The notes beneath the pieces were generated by a model. That model did not search any database. It was given only the letters and a program-made list of their open reading frames with translations, and was not told where the DNA came from. Source: Schauerella aestuarii (GTDB lineage Bacteria > Pseudomonadota > Gammaproteobacteria > Burkholderiales > Burkholderiaceae_B). From it: a stretch of DNA of 64,000 nt. Both the position numbers and the translations under genes were made by a program. Shown piece by piece: positions 55,529-64,000 of this stretch. The stretch lies in assembly GCF_009866805.1 (NCBI RefSeq), contig NZ_SIZW01000038.1, forward strand, positions 124,001 through 188,000, in the 5' to 3' direction. The first letter of the stretch is position 1. Each line of letters opens with the position of its first letter.

Positions 55529-56155
55529 ATGGCGATCGACATGGGACCGCGCGACGGCGATTTCGCACGCTACGTTGAAGGGTTGACCAGCGGTGCAGCC
55601 GGCGAGCCGGGCCGCGTTTACGGTGGCATGTCCAAGCCCGCGCCTGCCGTCTCCCCTTCCTGGTCGTCTTCACGTCCGGATCAGACGCCACTGACTGACG
55701 GTTTCCCGGCGCCATCGCCGGTGGCCGTGCCGCCCCCGCCGCGTTCCAGTTCGCAACGCGACGCGCAGGCGGATGCGGCCAAGCCCGCCATGCTGCGATC
55801 GGCAGCCGATGTCGCGAGTGCCAAACAAGACGCGCTGCGGGTGCCCGATACATCCAATACCGAATCCATCACGCTCGCTGGTCGAGCCGGCAAGCGGCTC
55901 TTCGGCACGCTGCTCACGCTTGTCGCCATCGGGATCTTCATCGCGGGTGCCCGCCATGCCATCGAAGCGTTCGAGAACGGCGTGCGTGGCCCGCAGGAGT
56001 TCATCCCCGCGATCTTCCTCTTTGTGTTCGGCGGCATGGTGCTGCGTGGCGCGCGCAGCTTGCGGCGCGAAGCAGACCGGCCTGTCGCGGTCTTGCCGCC
56101 GCTCACCACTGTTTCCAACCGGGCTTCCGCCCCGCCCTCACGGCGGCCGTCGTAA
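55529..56155 (+). CDS. Hypothetical membrane protein with a Pro/Ser-rich N-terminus
   Basis: 208 residues, no family recognised. Residues 1-115 are low-complexity, hydrophilic and rich in Ser, Pro, Ala and Gln. Two hydrophobic segments follow at about 124-144 ([20 protein letters not shown]) and 157-173 ([17 protein letters not shown]). A basic tail ends the protein. A RBS-like AAGG is present at 55515-55525, upstream of the ATG at 55529. It probably forms a unit with dedA. Confidence 0.6.
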   Translation: MAIDMGPRDGDFARYVEGLTSGAAGEPGRVYGGMSKPAPAVSPSWSSSRPDQTPLTDGFPAPSPVAVPPPPRSSSQRDAQADAAKPAMLRSAADVASAKQDALRVPDTSNTESITLAGRAGKRLFGTLLTLVAIGIFIAGARHAIEAFENGVRGPQEFIPAIFLFVFGGMVLRGARSLRREADRPVAVLPPLTTVSNRASAPPSRRPS

Positions 56156-56214
56156 CGCGTGCCGGCCGTCTGGCCGCCACGCGTCGTGTCGCGCTGCCAT
56201 TACGCTGTGATCCG

Positions 56215-56664
56215 ATGAAATCCGTAGCTTTAAAAATTATCGACGCGCGCATGCGCGATTGTTTGCCCGCCTATGCCACGCCCGGTTCTGCCGGCCTCGA
56301 TCTGCGCGCCTGCCTGGATGCGGCGCTCGTGATCGAACCGGGTGCCACGCATCTGGTGCCGACCGGCCTGGCGATCCACGTGGACGACCCCGCGTATGCC
56401 GCCATGATCCTGCCGCGCTCGGGCCTGGGCCATAAGCACGGCATCGTGCTGGGCAATCTGGTGGGACTGATCGATTCCGACTACCAGGGACAATTGATGG
56501 TGTCGGTGTGGAACCGCGGCGCACAGGCGTTTACGCTGGAACCGATGGAGCGCATGGCTCAGCTGGTGATCGTGCCGGTGATGCAGGTCACGTTCGACAT
56601 CGTCGATGAATTCGGCGATTCTTCTCGCGGCGCGGGCGGCTTCGGCAGCACCGGCCGCGGCTGA
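56215..56664 (+). CDS. dut: Deoxyuridine 5'-triphosphate nucleotidohydrolase (dUTPase)
   Basis: 149 residues, homotrimeric dUTPase that hydrolyses dUTP to dUMP. The five family motifs are visible: [47 protein letters not shown] and the C-terminal [12 protein letters not shown] loop. Length and order are normal. In relatives it follows coaBC; here the phosphorus block and the DedA genes lie between. It is convergent with the Ehu ATPase gene, whose stop codon is the next base. Confidence 0.97.
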   Translation: MKSVALKIIDARMRDCLPAYATPGSAGLDLRACLDAALVIEPGATHLVPTGLAIHVDDPAYAAMILPRSGLGHKHGIVLGNLVGLIDSDYQGQLMVSVWNRGAQAFTLEPMERMAQLVIVPVMQVTFDIVDEFGDSSRGAGGFGSTGRG

Positions 56665-57435
56665 TCATTCCGCTTCGATCACGGCCTGCAGGAACTGCTG
56701 GGTGCGCGGCTCCTGCGGGTTCTTGAAGAGCGATACCGAATCGGCATCCTCGACCACATTGCCCTGATCGAAAAACAGCGTGCGGTCGCACGCCCGCTCG
56801 GCGAACTTCATCTGATGGGTGACCATGATCATGGTCATCTCGCGCTTGGCCGAAAGATCCTGCATGATCTGCAGGATTCCGCCCACCAACTCGGGATCGA
56901 GTGCGGATGTCACCTCATCGAACAGCATGATCTCGGGCCGCATGGCCAGCGCGCGCGCGATGCCTACGCGCTGCTTCTGACCGCCCGAGAGCTGCGCCGG
57001 ATACGCGTCGAATTTGTCGCCCAGCCCCACGAGATCCAGATACTCCTTGCCCCGCTTGGTGGCCTCGTCGCGCGACAAGCCCAGCACATGCATGGGCGCC
57101 TCGATCACATTGCCGAGCGCCGTGCGATGCGGAAACAGATTGAAGTGCTGAAACACCATCCCGATCTTGCCGCGGATGCGGCGCACATGTGCCGAGTTGG
57201 GCGCCATCGTGTTGCCGTTGGCATCCTTCCACATCGACTCGCCATCGATCAGGATCTCGCCTTCGGTGGGCTGATCCAGCGTCATCAGCATGCGCAACAA
57301 GCTGGATTTTCCCGACCCCGACGGGCCGATGATCGCCACGGTCTGATCTTTCGCGATCTCGAGATTGATACCGCGCAACACATGCAATTCGCCGTAGCGT
57401 TTGTGCAGATTCTTGATTTCGATGCTGGCGCTCAT
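56665..57435 (-). CDS. ehuA: Ectoine/amino-acid-type ABC transporter ATP-binding protein
   Basis: 256 residues, polar amino acid family cassette. Walker A GPSGSGKSSLLRMLM, signature LSGGQKQRVGIARALAM, Walker B IMLFDEVTSALDPEL and the switch His in VTHQMKFA. Residues about 72-85 (DGESMWKDANGNTM) are a short insertion in this type. The ATG at 57435 overlaps the permease stop (ATGA). Assigned as EhuA by its place after ehuB-C-D-like genes; on sequence alone it is a general polar amino acid ATPase. Confidence 0.82.
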   Translation of the reverse strand: MSASIEIKNLHKRYGELHVLRGINLEIAKDQTVAIIGPSGSGKSSLLRMLMTLDQPTEGEILIDGESMWKDANGNTMAPNSAHVRRIRGKIGMVFQHFNLFPHRTALGNVIEAPMHVLGLSRDEATKRGKEYLDLVGLGDKFDAYPAQLSGGQKQRVGIARALAMRPEIMLFDEVTSALDPELVGGILQIMQDLSAKREMTMIMVTHQMKFAERACDRTLFFDQGNVVEDADSVSLFKNPQEPRTQQFLQAVIEAE

Positions 57436-58103
57436 CGTTTTCCTCCGTAGCGGGCAAGTCGGTGCTCGAGTCGGCGCACGCCCCATGCAGCAGCGAGGCT
57501 GAGCAGGAGGAACATGATGCCGACGAGCGTCAGGGGTTCGGTATAACGGAAGGTGGCCGAGCCGATCATCTTGCTTTGCTGCAAGAGTTCGACCACGGTG
57601 ATGGCCGACAGAAGCGGCGTGTCCTTGAACATCGCAACCAGATAGTTGCCCAAGGCGGGCACCACCGGCGGGATGGCCTGCGGCAACACCACGCCGACGG
57701 CCGTGCGAAACGGCGACAGGTTAAGGGCCGTCGACGCTTCGATCTGGCCGCGCGGCACCGCTTCGATACCGGCGCGGTACACCTCCGCGCAATAGGCGGC
57801 GTAGTGAATGCCGAGTGCCACGATACCGGTGACCAGGGGCGACATCTGCACGCCGGTGACGGGCAAGACGTAGAACAGAAAGTAGATCTGCACCAGCAGC
57901 GGCGTACTGCGAACGAATTCAATGAACACCGCCGCAGGTGCAGACACGATGAACAGCTTCGAGCGGCGCAGCAGCGCCAACGCGAGTCCCAGGGTGACGG
58001 CGAGCGCCATCCCGAGCACGGTGGCCTGTATCGTGATGATGAGCGCCTCGCCCAGGGTGGGCAGGATGCTGAAGGCGAAGGACCAGTCAAAAATCGGTGT
58101 CAT
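57432..58103 (-). CDS. ehuD: Ectoine/amino-acid-type ABC transporter permease D
   Basis: 223 residues, a HisM/GlnP-type permease with about five hydrophobic segments, including ITIQATVLGMALAVTLGLAL and the conserved EAA-like loop EASTALNLSPFRTAVGVVLP. The motif EFVRSTPLLVQIYFLFYVLP is typical. It overlaps the other permease by four bases at its start and the ATPase at its end, so translation of the operon is tightly coupled. The D assignment is by gene order. Confidence 0.82.
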   Translation of the reverse strand: MTPIFDWSFAFSILPTLGEALIITIQATVLGMALAVTLGLALALLRRSKLFIVSAPAAVFIEFVRSTPLLVQIYFLFYVLPVTGVQMSPLVTGIVALGIHYAAYCAEVYRAGIEAVPRGQIEASTALNLSPFRTAVGVVLPQAIPPVVPALGNYLVAMFKDTPLLSAITVVELLQQSKMIGSATFRYTEPLTLVGIMFLLLSLAAAWGVRRLEHRLARYGGKR

Positions 58104-58741
58104 CGGACTTTGAACCTCCTTTCGAGCAGGCGGATCCCCGCAGTGATGACCAGTGCGAGCGCGAAATACATCAGCAGCACCAGAATGAAAATATCGGTGG
58201 TGCGCAACGTATCGCTGCGCAGCAACTGGGCGCGGAATGTGAGATCGGTGATGGTGATGAGCGACACCAGTGCGGTGTTCTTCAACAATTCGATCAGCAG
58301 ATTGCCGGCGGGCGGCAACATCGCCGGAAACGCCTGCGGCAGAATGATGCGGCGAATGGTTTGCGTGCGCGTCATGTTCAACGCCACCGCCGCTTCACGC
58401 TGACCCGGCGCTACGCCCGCGATCGCACCCCGCACCACTTCGGCACCATAAGCCCCGGCGTTCAAGCCCAGCACCACGATGCCTACGAGCATCGCCGGCA
58501 ACTGCACACCGAAGAGCGGCAGCACGAAATAGAACCAGAACAACTGCACCAAGGCCGACGTCCCGCGGAACACTTCCACGTACGTCATCGCCGTCCAGCG
58601 TACGGTGCGCAACGTGGACAGGCGGCCCAGCCCCGCGAGCAATGCCAACGGGATGGCGAGCGCAGCCGCGCCCAATGTGATCTTGACGGTCACCCAGAGC
58701 CCTGTGGACAGGGCTCCTACAAGTACGTCGTAATCTTCCAT
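58100..58741 (-). CDS. ehuC: Ectoine/amino-acid-type ABC transporter permease C
   Basis: 213 residues, HisM-type permease. VEVFRGTSALVQLFWFYFVL, NAGAYGAEVVRGAIAGV and LLIELLKNTALVSLITITDL closely follow what I know of EhuC proteins of ectoine importers. Membrane segments occur at about 15-37, 75-95, 115-135 and 180-205. Gap of about 85 bp from ehuB; its stop overlaps the next permease's start by four bases. Confidence 0.83.
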   Translation of the reverse strand: MEDYDVLVGALSTGLWVTVKITLGAAALAIPLALLAGLGRLSTLRTVRWTAMTYVEVFRGTSALVQLFWFYFVLPLFGVQLPAMLVGIVVLGLNAGAYGAEVVRGAIAGVAPGQREAAVALNMTRTQTIRRIILPQAFPAMLPPAGNLLIELLKNTALVSLITITDLTFRAQLLRSDTLRTTDIFILVLLMYFALALVITAGIRLLERRFKVR

Positions 58742-58826
58742 GAAATTTCTCCTTGCGTGGCCGATCGCCGAATGCCGAACGCTGATCGCGCGCCGGGCGG
58801 GTCAAGTCAATCGGCCTGCATGTCGT

Positions 58827-59720
58827 TCAACCCGCGCACAACTTGGCGGTGGTCACTCCGGTGGGCAATTCGGCGGTCGAAAAGCCGAAGGGATCGACGA
58901 TCTTGCGGTGTTCCTCGGTACCGATCAGTTTGGTCAGCTCGGCATTGAACGCGTCTCTGAATTCCTGATCGGCATTGCGAAACGCGAACGCGCCATAGCC
59001 GCGTACATCCTTGCCGTCGATCACCGGATCGGTGAACGGCTCGGCGCGCTCCAGCCCGTCCTTGGGCTTGGTCTTGGTCATCAGATCGGCGATGGTCAAC
59101 GCCGTGCCGGCATAGGCATCCGCACGTCCAGCCTGCACGCCGGACAGCGCGCTCACCGGATCGGGGAACACGATCACTTGTTCGGAGGGAATCTGCAGTT
59201 TCTCGGCGTAGTCGCCTTCGATCGCGCCCACGACCACACCCAGGCGAGCATCCTTGTTTTTCAGGATGTCTTCGTAGCTGTGCAATTGTTTTGGATTGCC
59301 CTGCTGCACCAGGAAGGCTTCGCCGACGCCGTAAGTGGGCTCGGAAAACAAGGCCTGTTTGCAGCGATCGGGCGTAACGTACATCCCGGCCGCAATGATG
59401 TCGAAGCGGCCGGCCTGCAGGCCGGGAATCAACGAGCCGAACTCGGTCAGCACGCCGTCGACCTGATCCACGCCCATGCGCTTGAGCACCACGCGTGCGA
59501 TTTCGACAGCCTCGCCGGTAACCTGATTCTCGTCGCTGCGCATGAATGCATACGGCGCTTCGTTGGCATAGCCCACCCTGATCTTCTTGGCGGCCTTGAC
59601 CTTTTCGAGCGTGCTTTGCGTGGCAGCAGCATCCTGCGTGCGGTCTGAACATCCCGCGAGCATCACGGCACCCGCAGCAAAGGCCGCAACGCCCATCCAT
59701 CGGAGATGGCGTAACGTCAT
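58827..59720 (-). CDS. ehuB: Ectoine/hydroxyectoine-type substrate-binding lipoprotein
   Basis: 297 residues. Lipobox VMLAGC (Cys at residue 24), so it is lipid-anchored in the periplasm. The binding-protein fold opens IRVGYANEAPYAFMRSDENQ and continues GEAVEIARVVLKRMGV and VLTEFGSLIPGLQAGRFDII, then CKQALFSEPTYGVGEAFLVQ, AYAGTALTIAD, ERAEPFTDPVIDGKDVRGYG. This pattern closely resembles EhuB of Sinorhizobium meliloti, which binds ectoine and hydroxyectoine. Aromatic residues for cation-pi binding are plausible here but not verified. Expected regulator or catabolic eut genes are absent. Confidence 0.85.
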   Translation of the reverse strand: MTLRHLRWMGVAAFAAGAVMLAGCSDRTQDAAATQSTLEKVKAAKKIRVGYANEAPYAFMRSDENQVTGEAVEIARVVLKRMGVDQVDGVLTEFGSLIPGLQAGRFDIIAAGMYVTPDRCKQALFSEPTYGVGEAFLVQQGNPKQLHSYEDILKNKDARLGVVVGAIEGDYAEKLQIPSEQVIVFPDPVSALSGVQAGRADAYAGTALTIADLMTKTKPKDGLERAEPFTDPVIDGKDVRGYGAFAFRNADQEFRDAFNAELTKLIGTEEHRKIVDPFGFSTAELPTGVTTAKLCAG

Positions 59721-59906
59721 TGGCTTCTCCCTCTTGCCTGGTTGTTCTACTTATGAAGGGCAAGATACTAGCGAGAAACCCAAAGTGTTACGACCCGCCG
59801 CGAGATCGAACTCGGCGCAGAAGGTGTAATAATTGGTTGTATTTTTTTATTTTTTGTCGCGATTAGCGACACGTATCGCGCCTTGCCTCAAGAGCCGCAA
59901 GTAACA

Positions 59907-59931
59907 ACGGAGACGCTTAACACGTCTCCGT
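59907..59931 (-). terminator. Hairpin after the LIV-type binding protein gene
   Basis: A 9-bp perfect stem ACGGAGACG/CGTCTCCGT with a 7-base loop lies about 40 bp past the stop codon of the LIV-type gene. The U-tract on the minus strand is weak (TTGTTACTTG), so it is a possible terminator. Between 59721 and 59906 I see nothing more. Confidence 0.6.
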
Positions 59932-59972
59932 CAAAAAAATCGGTCGTAGGATTTAGTGACGATATCGCCGCA

Positions 59973-61130
59973 TTATTGCGGCGCGTAAGCGAACTTGCCG
60001 TCTTTTACCGTTCCCATCACTCGGGCGCGGTCGTCAAAACCCTGATGGTTATCGGCCGTGATGTTGAGCACGCCATTGGGCACGATCAGATTATCGGTAC
60101 TGGCCAAAGCATCGCGCAAGGCGCGGCGGAACTCGGGCGTACCGGGCTTGGTGCCACCCGCCAGCGCCCGCGTGACGGCGGAGTCGAGCAACATCCAGGC
60201 GCCAAACGCGTCGCCCGCAAATTGCGTGAGCGTGTCCTTGCCGTACTGCGCCTCATACTTGTCGGCAAACGACACCGCGACTTGCTTGACCGGATTGCTG
60301 TCGGGCAATTGGCGCGCGACCACGCCCGGGCCCGTGGGAAACAGCGTGCCTTCGACGTCCTTGCCACCGATCTGCAGGAACTCGAGCGTACCGATGCCGT
60401 GCGTTTGATAGATCGGCCCTTTGTAGCCGCGTTCGACCAGCGTCTTCTGCGGCAGTGCGGCCGGCGTGCCGGAGCCGGCGATCAGCACGGCGTCGGGTTT
60501 GGCCGCCATGGTCTTGAGCACCTGACCGACCACCGATGCATCGGTGCGCTGGAAGCGCTCTTGCGACACGACCTCGACGTCCTTGCCGGCGACGTCCGAA
60601 AACTCTTTCCACCAGCTATCGCCATACGAATCGCTGAAGCCAATGAACGCTACGCGTTTCACGTTGTTCTTCTTCATATGGTCGACCAGCGCGGATGCCA
60701 TCAGCGAATCGTTCTGCGGCATCTTGAACGCCCAATGTCGCTTCGGGTCGCTCTGCGGTTCGACGATCGTGCTCGACGCGGCCAACGCAATCATGGGCGT
60801 ACCGGTTTCGGCGAGCACATCCAGGGCAGCCAGCGCGGCGGCGGTGATATTCGGGCCCACGATCGCATCGACGCGATCTTCCGACGTCAGCTTGCGCATG
60901 TTCTTCACCGCCCGGCTCACATCGGTGCCGTCGTCGAGCACCACATAACGCGCGGGCTGACCGCCCAACGTGGCGGGCCACAGGCGGATCGCGTTGTTGC
61001 TTTGAATGCCGATGGCCGCGGCCGGGCCGGTGGTCGACAGGTCGACACCGATCGTGATGTCGGCACGTGCGACGCCAACGGACAACGTCAACAATCCGGC
61101 GGTGGCCAGGGAAACAACAATGCGCAACAT
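59973..61130 (-). CDS. Branched-chain amino acid-type ABC substrate-binding protein
   Basis: 385 residues with a signal peptide (LRIVVSLATAGLLTLSVGVA, cut near ARADI). The Leu/Ile/Val-binding fold (type I periplasmic binding protein) shows ITIGVDLSTTGPAAAIGIQS, DDGTDVSRAVKNMRKL and GPNITAAALAALDVLAETG, followed by SSTIVEPQSDPKRHWAFKMP. Such proteins bind amino acids, amides or aromatic acids. No LivHMFG genes are in the window; the gene stands beside the GntR/hydantoinase locus, so the ligand may be a ureide or hydantoin, by inference. The ATG at 61130 follows GAGG. Confidence 0.88.
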   Translation of the reverse strand: MLRIVVSLATAGLLTLSVGVARADITIGVDLSTTGPAAAIGIQSNNAIRLWPATLGGQPARYVVLDDGTDVSRAVKNMRKLTSEDRVDAIVGPNITAAALAALDVLAETGTPMIALAASSTIVEPQSDPKRHWAFKMPQNDSLMASALVDHMKKNNVKRVAFIGFSDSYGDSWWKEFSDVAGKDVEVVSQERFQRTDASVVGQVLKTMAAKPDAVLIAGSGTPAALPQKTLVERGYKGPIYQTHGIGTLEFLQIGGKDVEGTLFPTGPGVVARQLPDSNPVKQVAVSFADKYEAQYGKDTLTQFAGDAFGAWMLLDSAVTRALAGGTKPGTPEFRRALRDALASTDNLIVPNGVLNITADNHQGFDDRARVMGTVKDGKFAYAPQ

Positions 61131-61280
61131 GAAAACCTCGACGGCAAAAGAGATAAGGAGACAGCCCGCATTTTGCCCTAGTCGCTGTTCCTGTGCGTAC
61201 GCAACGGTGCTATCCCATTTCGCATGCAGGCGGAAAACTCGAGTCAATCAGGCCGTTGTCAGTACCCCGATCTCGCCACG

Positions 61281-62018
61281 CTAATCCCGCACTTTGAACA
61301 CATCTTCCAAATCCGTCGACTCTTCGGGCGGCTCCAGCTTGACGCTTTGCTCGATATGGTCCAAGTGCTGGAGCGTCAGGGATTCGGCCAGTGCCACATT
61401 ACGCGCGGATATCGCCTCGATAATGAGTGCATGCTCGTCGTGGCGGCAGGTCGTGGCGGTGGGTAGGTTATATAGAAAAATCACCAGACACGTCAGCGTC
61501 GATAACTCGCGCATGATGCGCGCCAGTTCGGCATTGCCTGAGAGTTCGCTTAGCAGCACGTGAAATTCGCCAGACAGCCGAATGATCGATCGTTTGTCCC
61601 GACGTGCGCGCGCGTCCTGCTCCAGAAGCTCGTGCGCATGCAGCCGCTCGAGTTTTTCGGACGTGAGATTGCCACACAGGCGCCTGACGATCGCCGGCTC
61701 GATCACCCGTCGCGCTTCGAAGATATCGACTGCCTTTTCGATCGTGGGCTTGGCCACGTAAGCCCCACGCTGCGGATACAACTCAACGATCTGCTCGTGT
61801 GCAAGACGCGCCAACACCTCCCGAATCCGCGGTCGGCTGACCGCGAAAATTTCGGACAAGCGTTCTTCCACGAGTTTGGTGCCGGGCTTCAAACGGTTAT
61901 CGAGAATGGCGTTATAGATCCGTTCATATACCTCTACCACCGTGCTCTCCCGCCTGCGACCGGCTTCCGGTAACGACGCAGTTTCGGACTTATCGGGCGG
62001 CGTTGGGGTGTGTGGCAT
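61281..62018 (-). CDS. GntR-family regulator with FCD domain
   Basis: 245 residues. A winged-helix GntR domain (VVEVYERIYNAILDNRLKPG, LVEERLSEIFAVSRPRIREV) and an FCD effector domain (FEARRVIEPAIVRRLCG, SGEFHVLLSELSGNAELARI, with a metal-site His in RHDEHALIIEAI). FadR/VanR type. The frame opens at 62084, but the ATG at 62018 is preferred. It is divergent from the hydantoinase gene with 198 bp between; it probably represses it. The LIV-type binding gene lies 150 bp downstream on the same strand. Confidence 0.88.
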   Translation of the reverse strand: MPHTPTPPDKSETASLPEAGRRRESTVVEVYERIYNAILDNRLKPGTKLVEERLSEIFAVSRPRIREVLARLAHEQIVELYPQRGAYVAKPTIEKAVDIFEARRVIEPAIVRRLCGNLTSEKLERLHAHELLEQDARARRDKRSIIRLSGEFHVLLSELSGNAELARIMRELSTLTCLVIFLYNLPTATTCRHDEHALIIEAISARNVALAESLTLQHLDHIEQSVKLEPPEESTDLEDVFKVRD

Positions 62019-62216
62019 AAGTGTGAGTCTGAGGCGAGAGATCGCGCAATAGTAAGGGGTCGGATACAACAAAAATGTTAACAATCCATTGATGGAATGT
62101 ACATAGCAGGGTAATCGCTACTGTTATCAATCCAATCTACAGTCCTAGAATGGACTCACGGATCGATGCCTAGAGCGGTTGGGTCACTCGTCCAAACCCC
62201 CTCTTCAAGCGCAGCC

Positions 62217-63683
62217 ATGTCCCCCTCATTCGACTACGACACGGTCATTCGCAACGCCATCATTGCGACGGCCAGCGATACCTACCATGCGGATATCGGG
62301 ATCGTCGCCGGCAGGATCAAGCAGATCGGAACAGGACTCGCGCGAGGTCGACGCGACATCGACGCCGCCGGCCGCGTGGTGACGCCGGGCGGCGTCGATG
62401 CTCATTGCCATCTCGACCAACCCATGGCACCTCCGGTCAAACTGTCGGACGATTTTTTCTCCGGAACCCGTTCCGCGGCTTGCGGCGGCACAACCACCGT
62501 TGTTCCATTCGCCGCGCAGGTGCGTAGCGAAAATCTGCAGACCGCGATCGACGATTACCACCGGCGAGCCAGTGGACGCGCCTGCGTCGACTATGCGTTT
62601 CACCTGATCCTGACCGACCCCCGTCCTGAAATCCTGCAAGACCTGCCGCGTCTGATCGCAGCCGGCTACACGTCGTTCAAGCTTTACATGACTTACGACG
62701 CGCTCAAGCTCACCGACGGCCAGATCCTGGATGTACTCGACGTGGTTCGCACCCACGGCGGCATGCCGATGATCCATGCTGAAAACGCCGACTGCATCGC
62801 TTGGCTGACCCGAAAACTTGAAGCGGCAGGACGAACGGCGCCGCGCTACCACGCCACGTCGCGGCCCCTATTGGTCGAGCGCGAGGCCGCGCATCGCGCC
62901 ATATCATTGGCCGAACTTGTAGACACGCCAATTCTGCTTGTGCACGTGTCGGGCAGCGAGGCTGTCGATCAAATCCGGCAGGCGCGCGCGCAAGGCTTGA
63001 ACATCTACGCCGAGACCTGCCCGCAATACATTTTGTTGACCGAAGCCGATCTGGGCACCGACGCAAGTTACTTCGGAGCACGTTGCGTATGCAGCCCGCC
63101 ACCACGTGACAAATCCAGCCACGAAGCCATCTGGCAAGGACTGGCCGATGGCTTGTTCAGCGTGTTTTCGAGCGACCACTCCCCTTTCAATCTAACGGGC
63201 GATGACGGCAAGGCGCCTGGCGGCGAGGAAGTGCGCTTTCGTCATATTCCGAACGGCATTCCGGGCATCGAAACGCGTCTGCCGTTGCTGTATTCGGAAG
63301 GCGTGCTGGGCGGACGCATCAGTGTAAACAAGTTCGTCGAACTGACTGCCACGCATCCCGCACGGATGTACGGCCTTTATCCCCGCAAGGGCACCATCGC
63401 CATCGGCAGCGACGCCGATCTCGTGATCTGGGACGCGCGCAATTTCTGCTTGAGCAACGACGATCTTCATCACGCCTGCGACTACACGCCCTATGAAGGG
63501 ATGACATTGAATGCCTGGCCCGCGATGACCTTGCTGCGCGGCGAAGTGGTGTGGGATGGCAAGACATTTTCAGGCCATGCCGGCGCCGGCCAATTCATCG
63601 CCCGCGGATTGCCTTCCATTCCTCGCGTCAGCGCACGTGCCGAAACCCCGACCGACTGGCGCACCGCCTGCCAAGTCAGTTGA
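62217..63683 (+). CDS. Dihydropyrimidinase / D-hydantoinase-family hydrolase
   Basis: 488 residues, a cyclic amidohydrolase. Metal-site motifs: VDAHCHLDQPMAPPVKLSDD, FKLYMTYDALKL with the lysine expected to be carbamylated, and FSSDHSPFNLTGD with the metal Asp. The fold is TIM barrel. The family opens 5,6-dihydrouracil or 5-substituted hydantoins. The start is ATG at 62217 (MSPSFDYDTVIRNAIIATA); the frame opens at 62166. It lies divergent to the GntR gene and is followed 20 bp later by another amidohydrolase, indicating a pyrimidine/hydantoin-type catabolic operon. Confidence 0.88.
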   Translation: MSPSFDYDTVIRNAIIATASDTYHADIGIVAGRIKQIGTGLARGRRDIDAAGRVVTPGGVDAHCHLDQPMAPPVKLSDDFFSGTRSAACGGTTTVVPFAAQVRSENLQTAIDDYHRRASGRACVDYAFHLILTDPRPEILQDLPRLIAAGYTSFKLYMTYDALKLTDGQILDVLDVVRTHGGMPMIHAENADCIAWLTRKLEAAGRTAPRYHATSRPLLVEREAAHRAISLAELVDTPILLVHVSGSEAVDQIRQARAQGLNIYAETCPQYILLTEADLGTDASYFGARCVCSPPPRDKSSHEAIWQGLADGLFSVFSSDHSPFNLTGDDGKAPGGEEVRFRHIPNGIPGIETRLPLLYSEGVLGGRISVNKFVELTATHPARMYGLYPRKGTIAIGSDADLVIWDARNFCLSNDDLHHACDYTPYEGMTLNAWPAMTLLRGEVVWDGKTFSGHAGAGQFIARGLPSIPRVSARAETPTDWRTACQVS

Positions 63684-63703
63684 TCCAAACGTTTCACCTG
63701 GAG

Positions 63704-64000
63704 ATGACTTTGACTACCACCCTGATCAAGAATGCGGCTTGCGTCGTTGCATGGGACGCTGCCCGTGCCCGGCATGTATACATGAAGGATGCCGATGTCG
63801 CGTTTTGCGACGGCACCATCACTCATGTGGGACTTGGCTACGTGCCCGACGCGCTGTGCGTGACCGTAAGTGGTGCGGGAATGATGGTCATGCCGGGGCT
63901 GGTCGACGTACACAGCCACTTGGTACATGAGCCTATCAACAAAGGCTACACCGACGAAACGGGATCGGCCGGACTCTACAATTCGAACCTGTATGAGTTC
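63704..64000 (+). CDS. Amidohydrolase-family enzyme, N-terminal fragment
   Basis: The first 99 codons of a second amidohydrolase cut by the right edge. It begins TTLIKNAACVVAWDAARARH, carries a beta-sandwich domain, and reaches the metal-site motif MPGLVDVHSHLVHEPINKG (HxH), which is typical of cytosine-deaminase/TrzN-type or related amidohydrolases. ATG at 63704 is used, but the TTG at 63710 has GGAG six to seven bases before it and is equally likely. It follows the hydantoinase by 20 bp. Substrate not identifiable from the fragment. Confidence 0.75.
   Translation, partial: MTLTTTLIKNAACVVAWDAARARHVYMKDADVAFCDGTITHVGLGYVPDALCVTVSGAGMMVMPGLVDVHSHLVHEPINKGYTDETGSAGLYNSNLYEF

Overview
The window is GC-rich, gene-dense bacterial chromosome with no phage, insertion sequence, CRISPR or rRNA. 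Several features point to a betaproteobacterium of the order Burkholderiales, probably the Alcaligenaceae (Bordetella/Achromobacter group). These are uvrB back to back with an aromatic aminotransferase, the tig-clpP-clpX-lon block, a dapC-dapD-dapE-prmB-ABC-F block, ribF-ileS-lspA-coaBC, and a Bug-type solute receptor. The assignment comes from gene order and protein character, not from a search.

Layout. Positions 1-2489 hold the start of uvrB, a tyrB-like aminotransferase and lexA with its own SOS box. Positions 2559-7126 are an accessory amino-acid block: asparaginase, a LysR regulator, an opine-dehydrogenase-like enzyme carrying an 18-unit hexamer repeat, and a Bug receptor preceded by a 24-bp repeat array. 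Positions 7550-13579 carry the protein quality-control genes lon, clpX, clpP and tig on the minus strand. Positions 13766-20646 hold an M48 lipoprotein protease, a cold-shock protein, a YceI protein and a run of small orphan genes (a Nif11-type protein, two zinc-ribbon proteins, GAF and ABM proteins). A tRNA-Leu(UAG) follows at 21003-21090. Positions 21137-27238 are the lysine/diaminopimelate genes dapC, dapD and dapE, then prmB and an ABC-F ATPase. Positions 27276-35445 hold a LysR/isochorismatase pair, a desaturase-uvrD-chorismate-mutase-like operon and an RsmB-type methyltransferase. Positions 35504-41853 hold purN, then ribF, ileS, lspA and coaBC.

Positions 42170-53679, between coaBC and dut, look like a phosphorus-acquisition island. 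It contains a large alkaline-phosphatase-superfamily lipoprotein with a LamG-like domain, a small lipoprotein, a Tat-exported phospholipase C, and a phosphonate locus (phnD-phnC-phnE, an iron alcohol dehydrogenase and phnX). Two paralogous LysR regulators flank the phosphonate locus. No aminotransferase phnW or C-P lyase is present. The gene content suggests use of a hydroxyalkylphosphonate such as 2-hydroxyethylphosphonate: uptake, oxidation to phosphonoacetaldehyde, then C-P cleavage by PhnX. This is the most interesting hypothesis in the window.

Positions 53685-56664 hold a membrane hydrolase-like protein, a DedA protein, a hypothetical membrane protein and dut. Positions 56665-59720 encode an ectoine/hydroxyectoine-type ABC importer (ehuB-C-D-A order) without catabolic eut genes beside it. 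The window ends with a Leu/Ile/Val-type binding protein, a GntR/FCD regulator, a dihydropyrimidinase/hydantoinase and the start of a second amidohydrolase, which suggests a cyclic ureide or pyrimidine catabolic locus continuing past the right edge.
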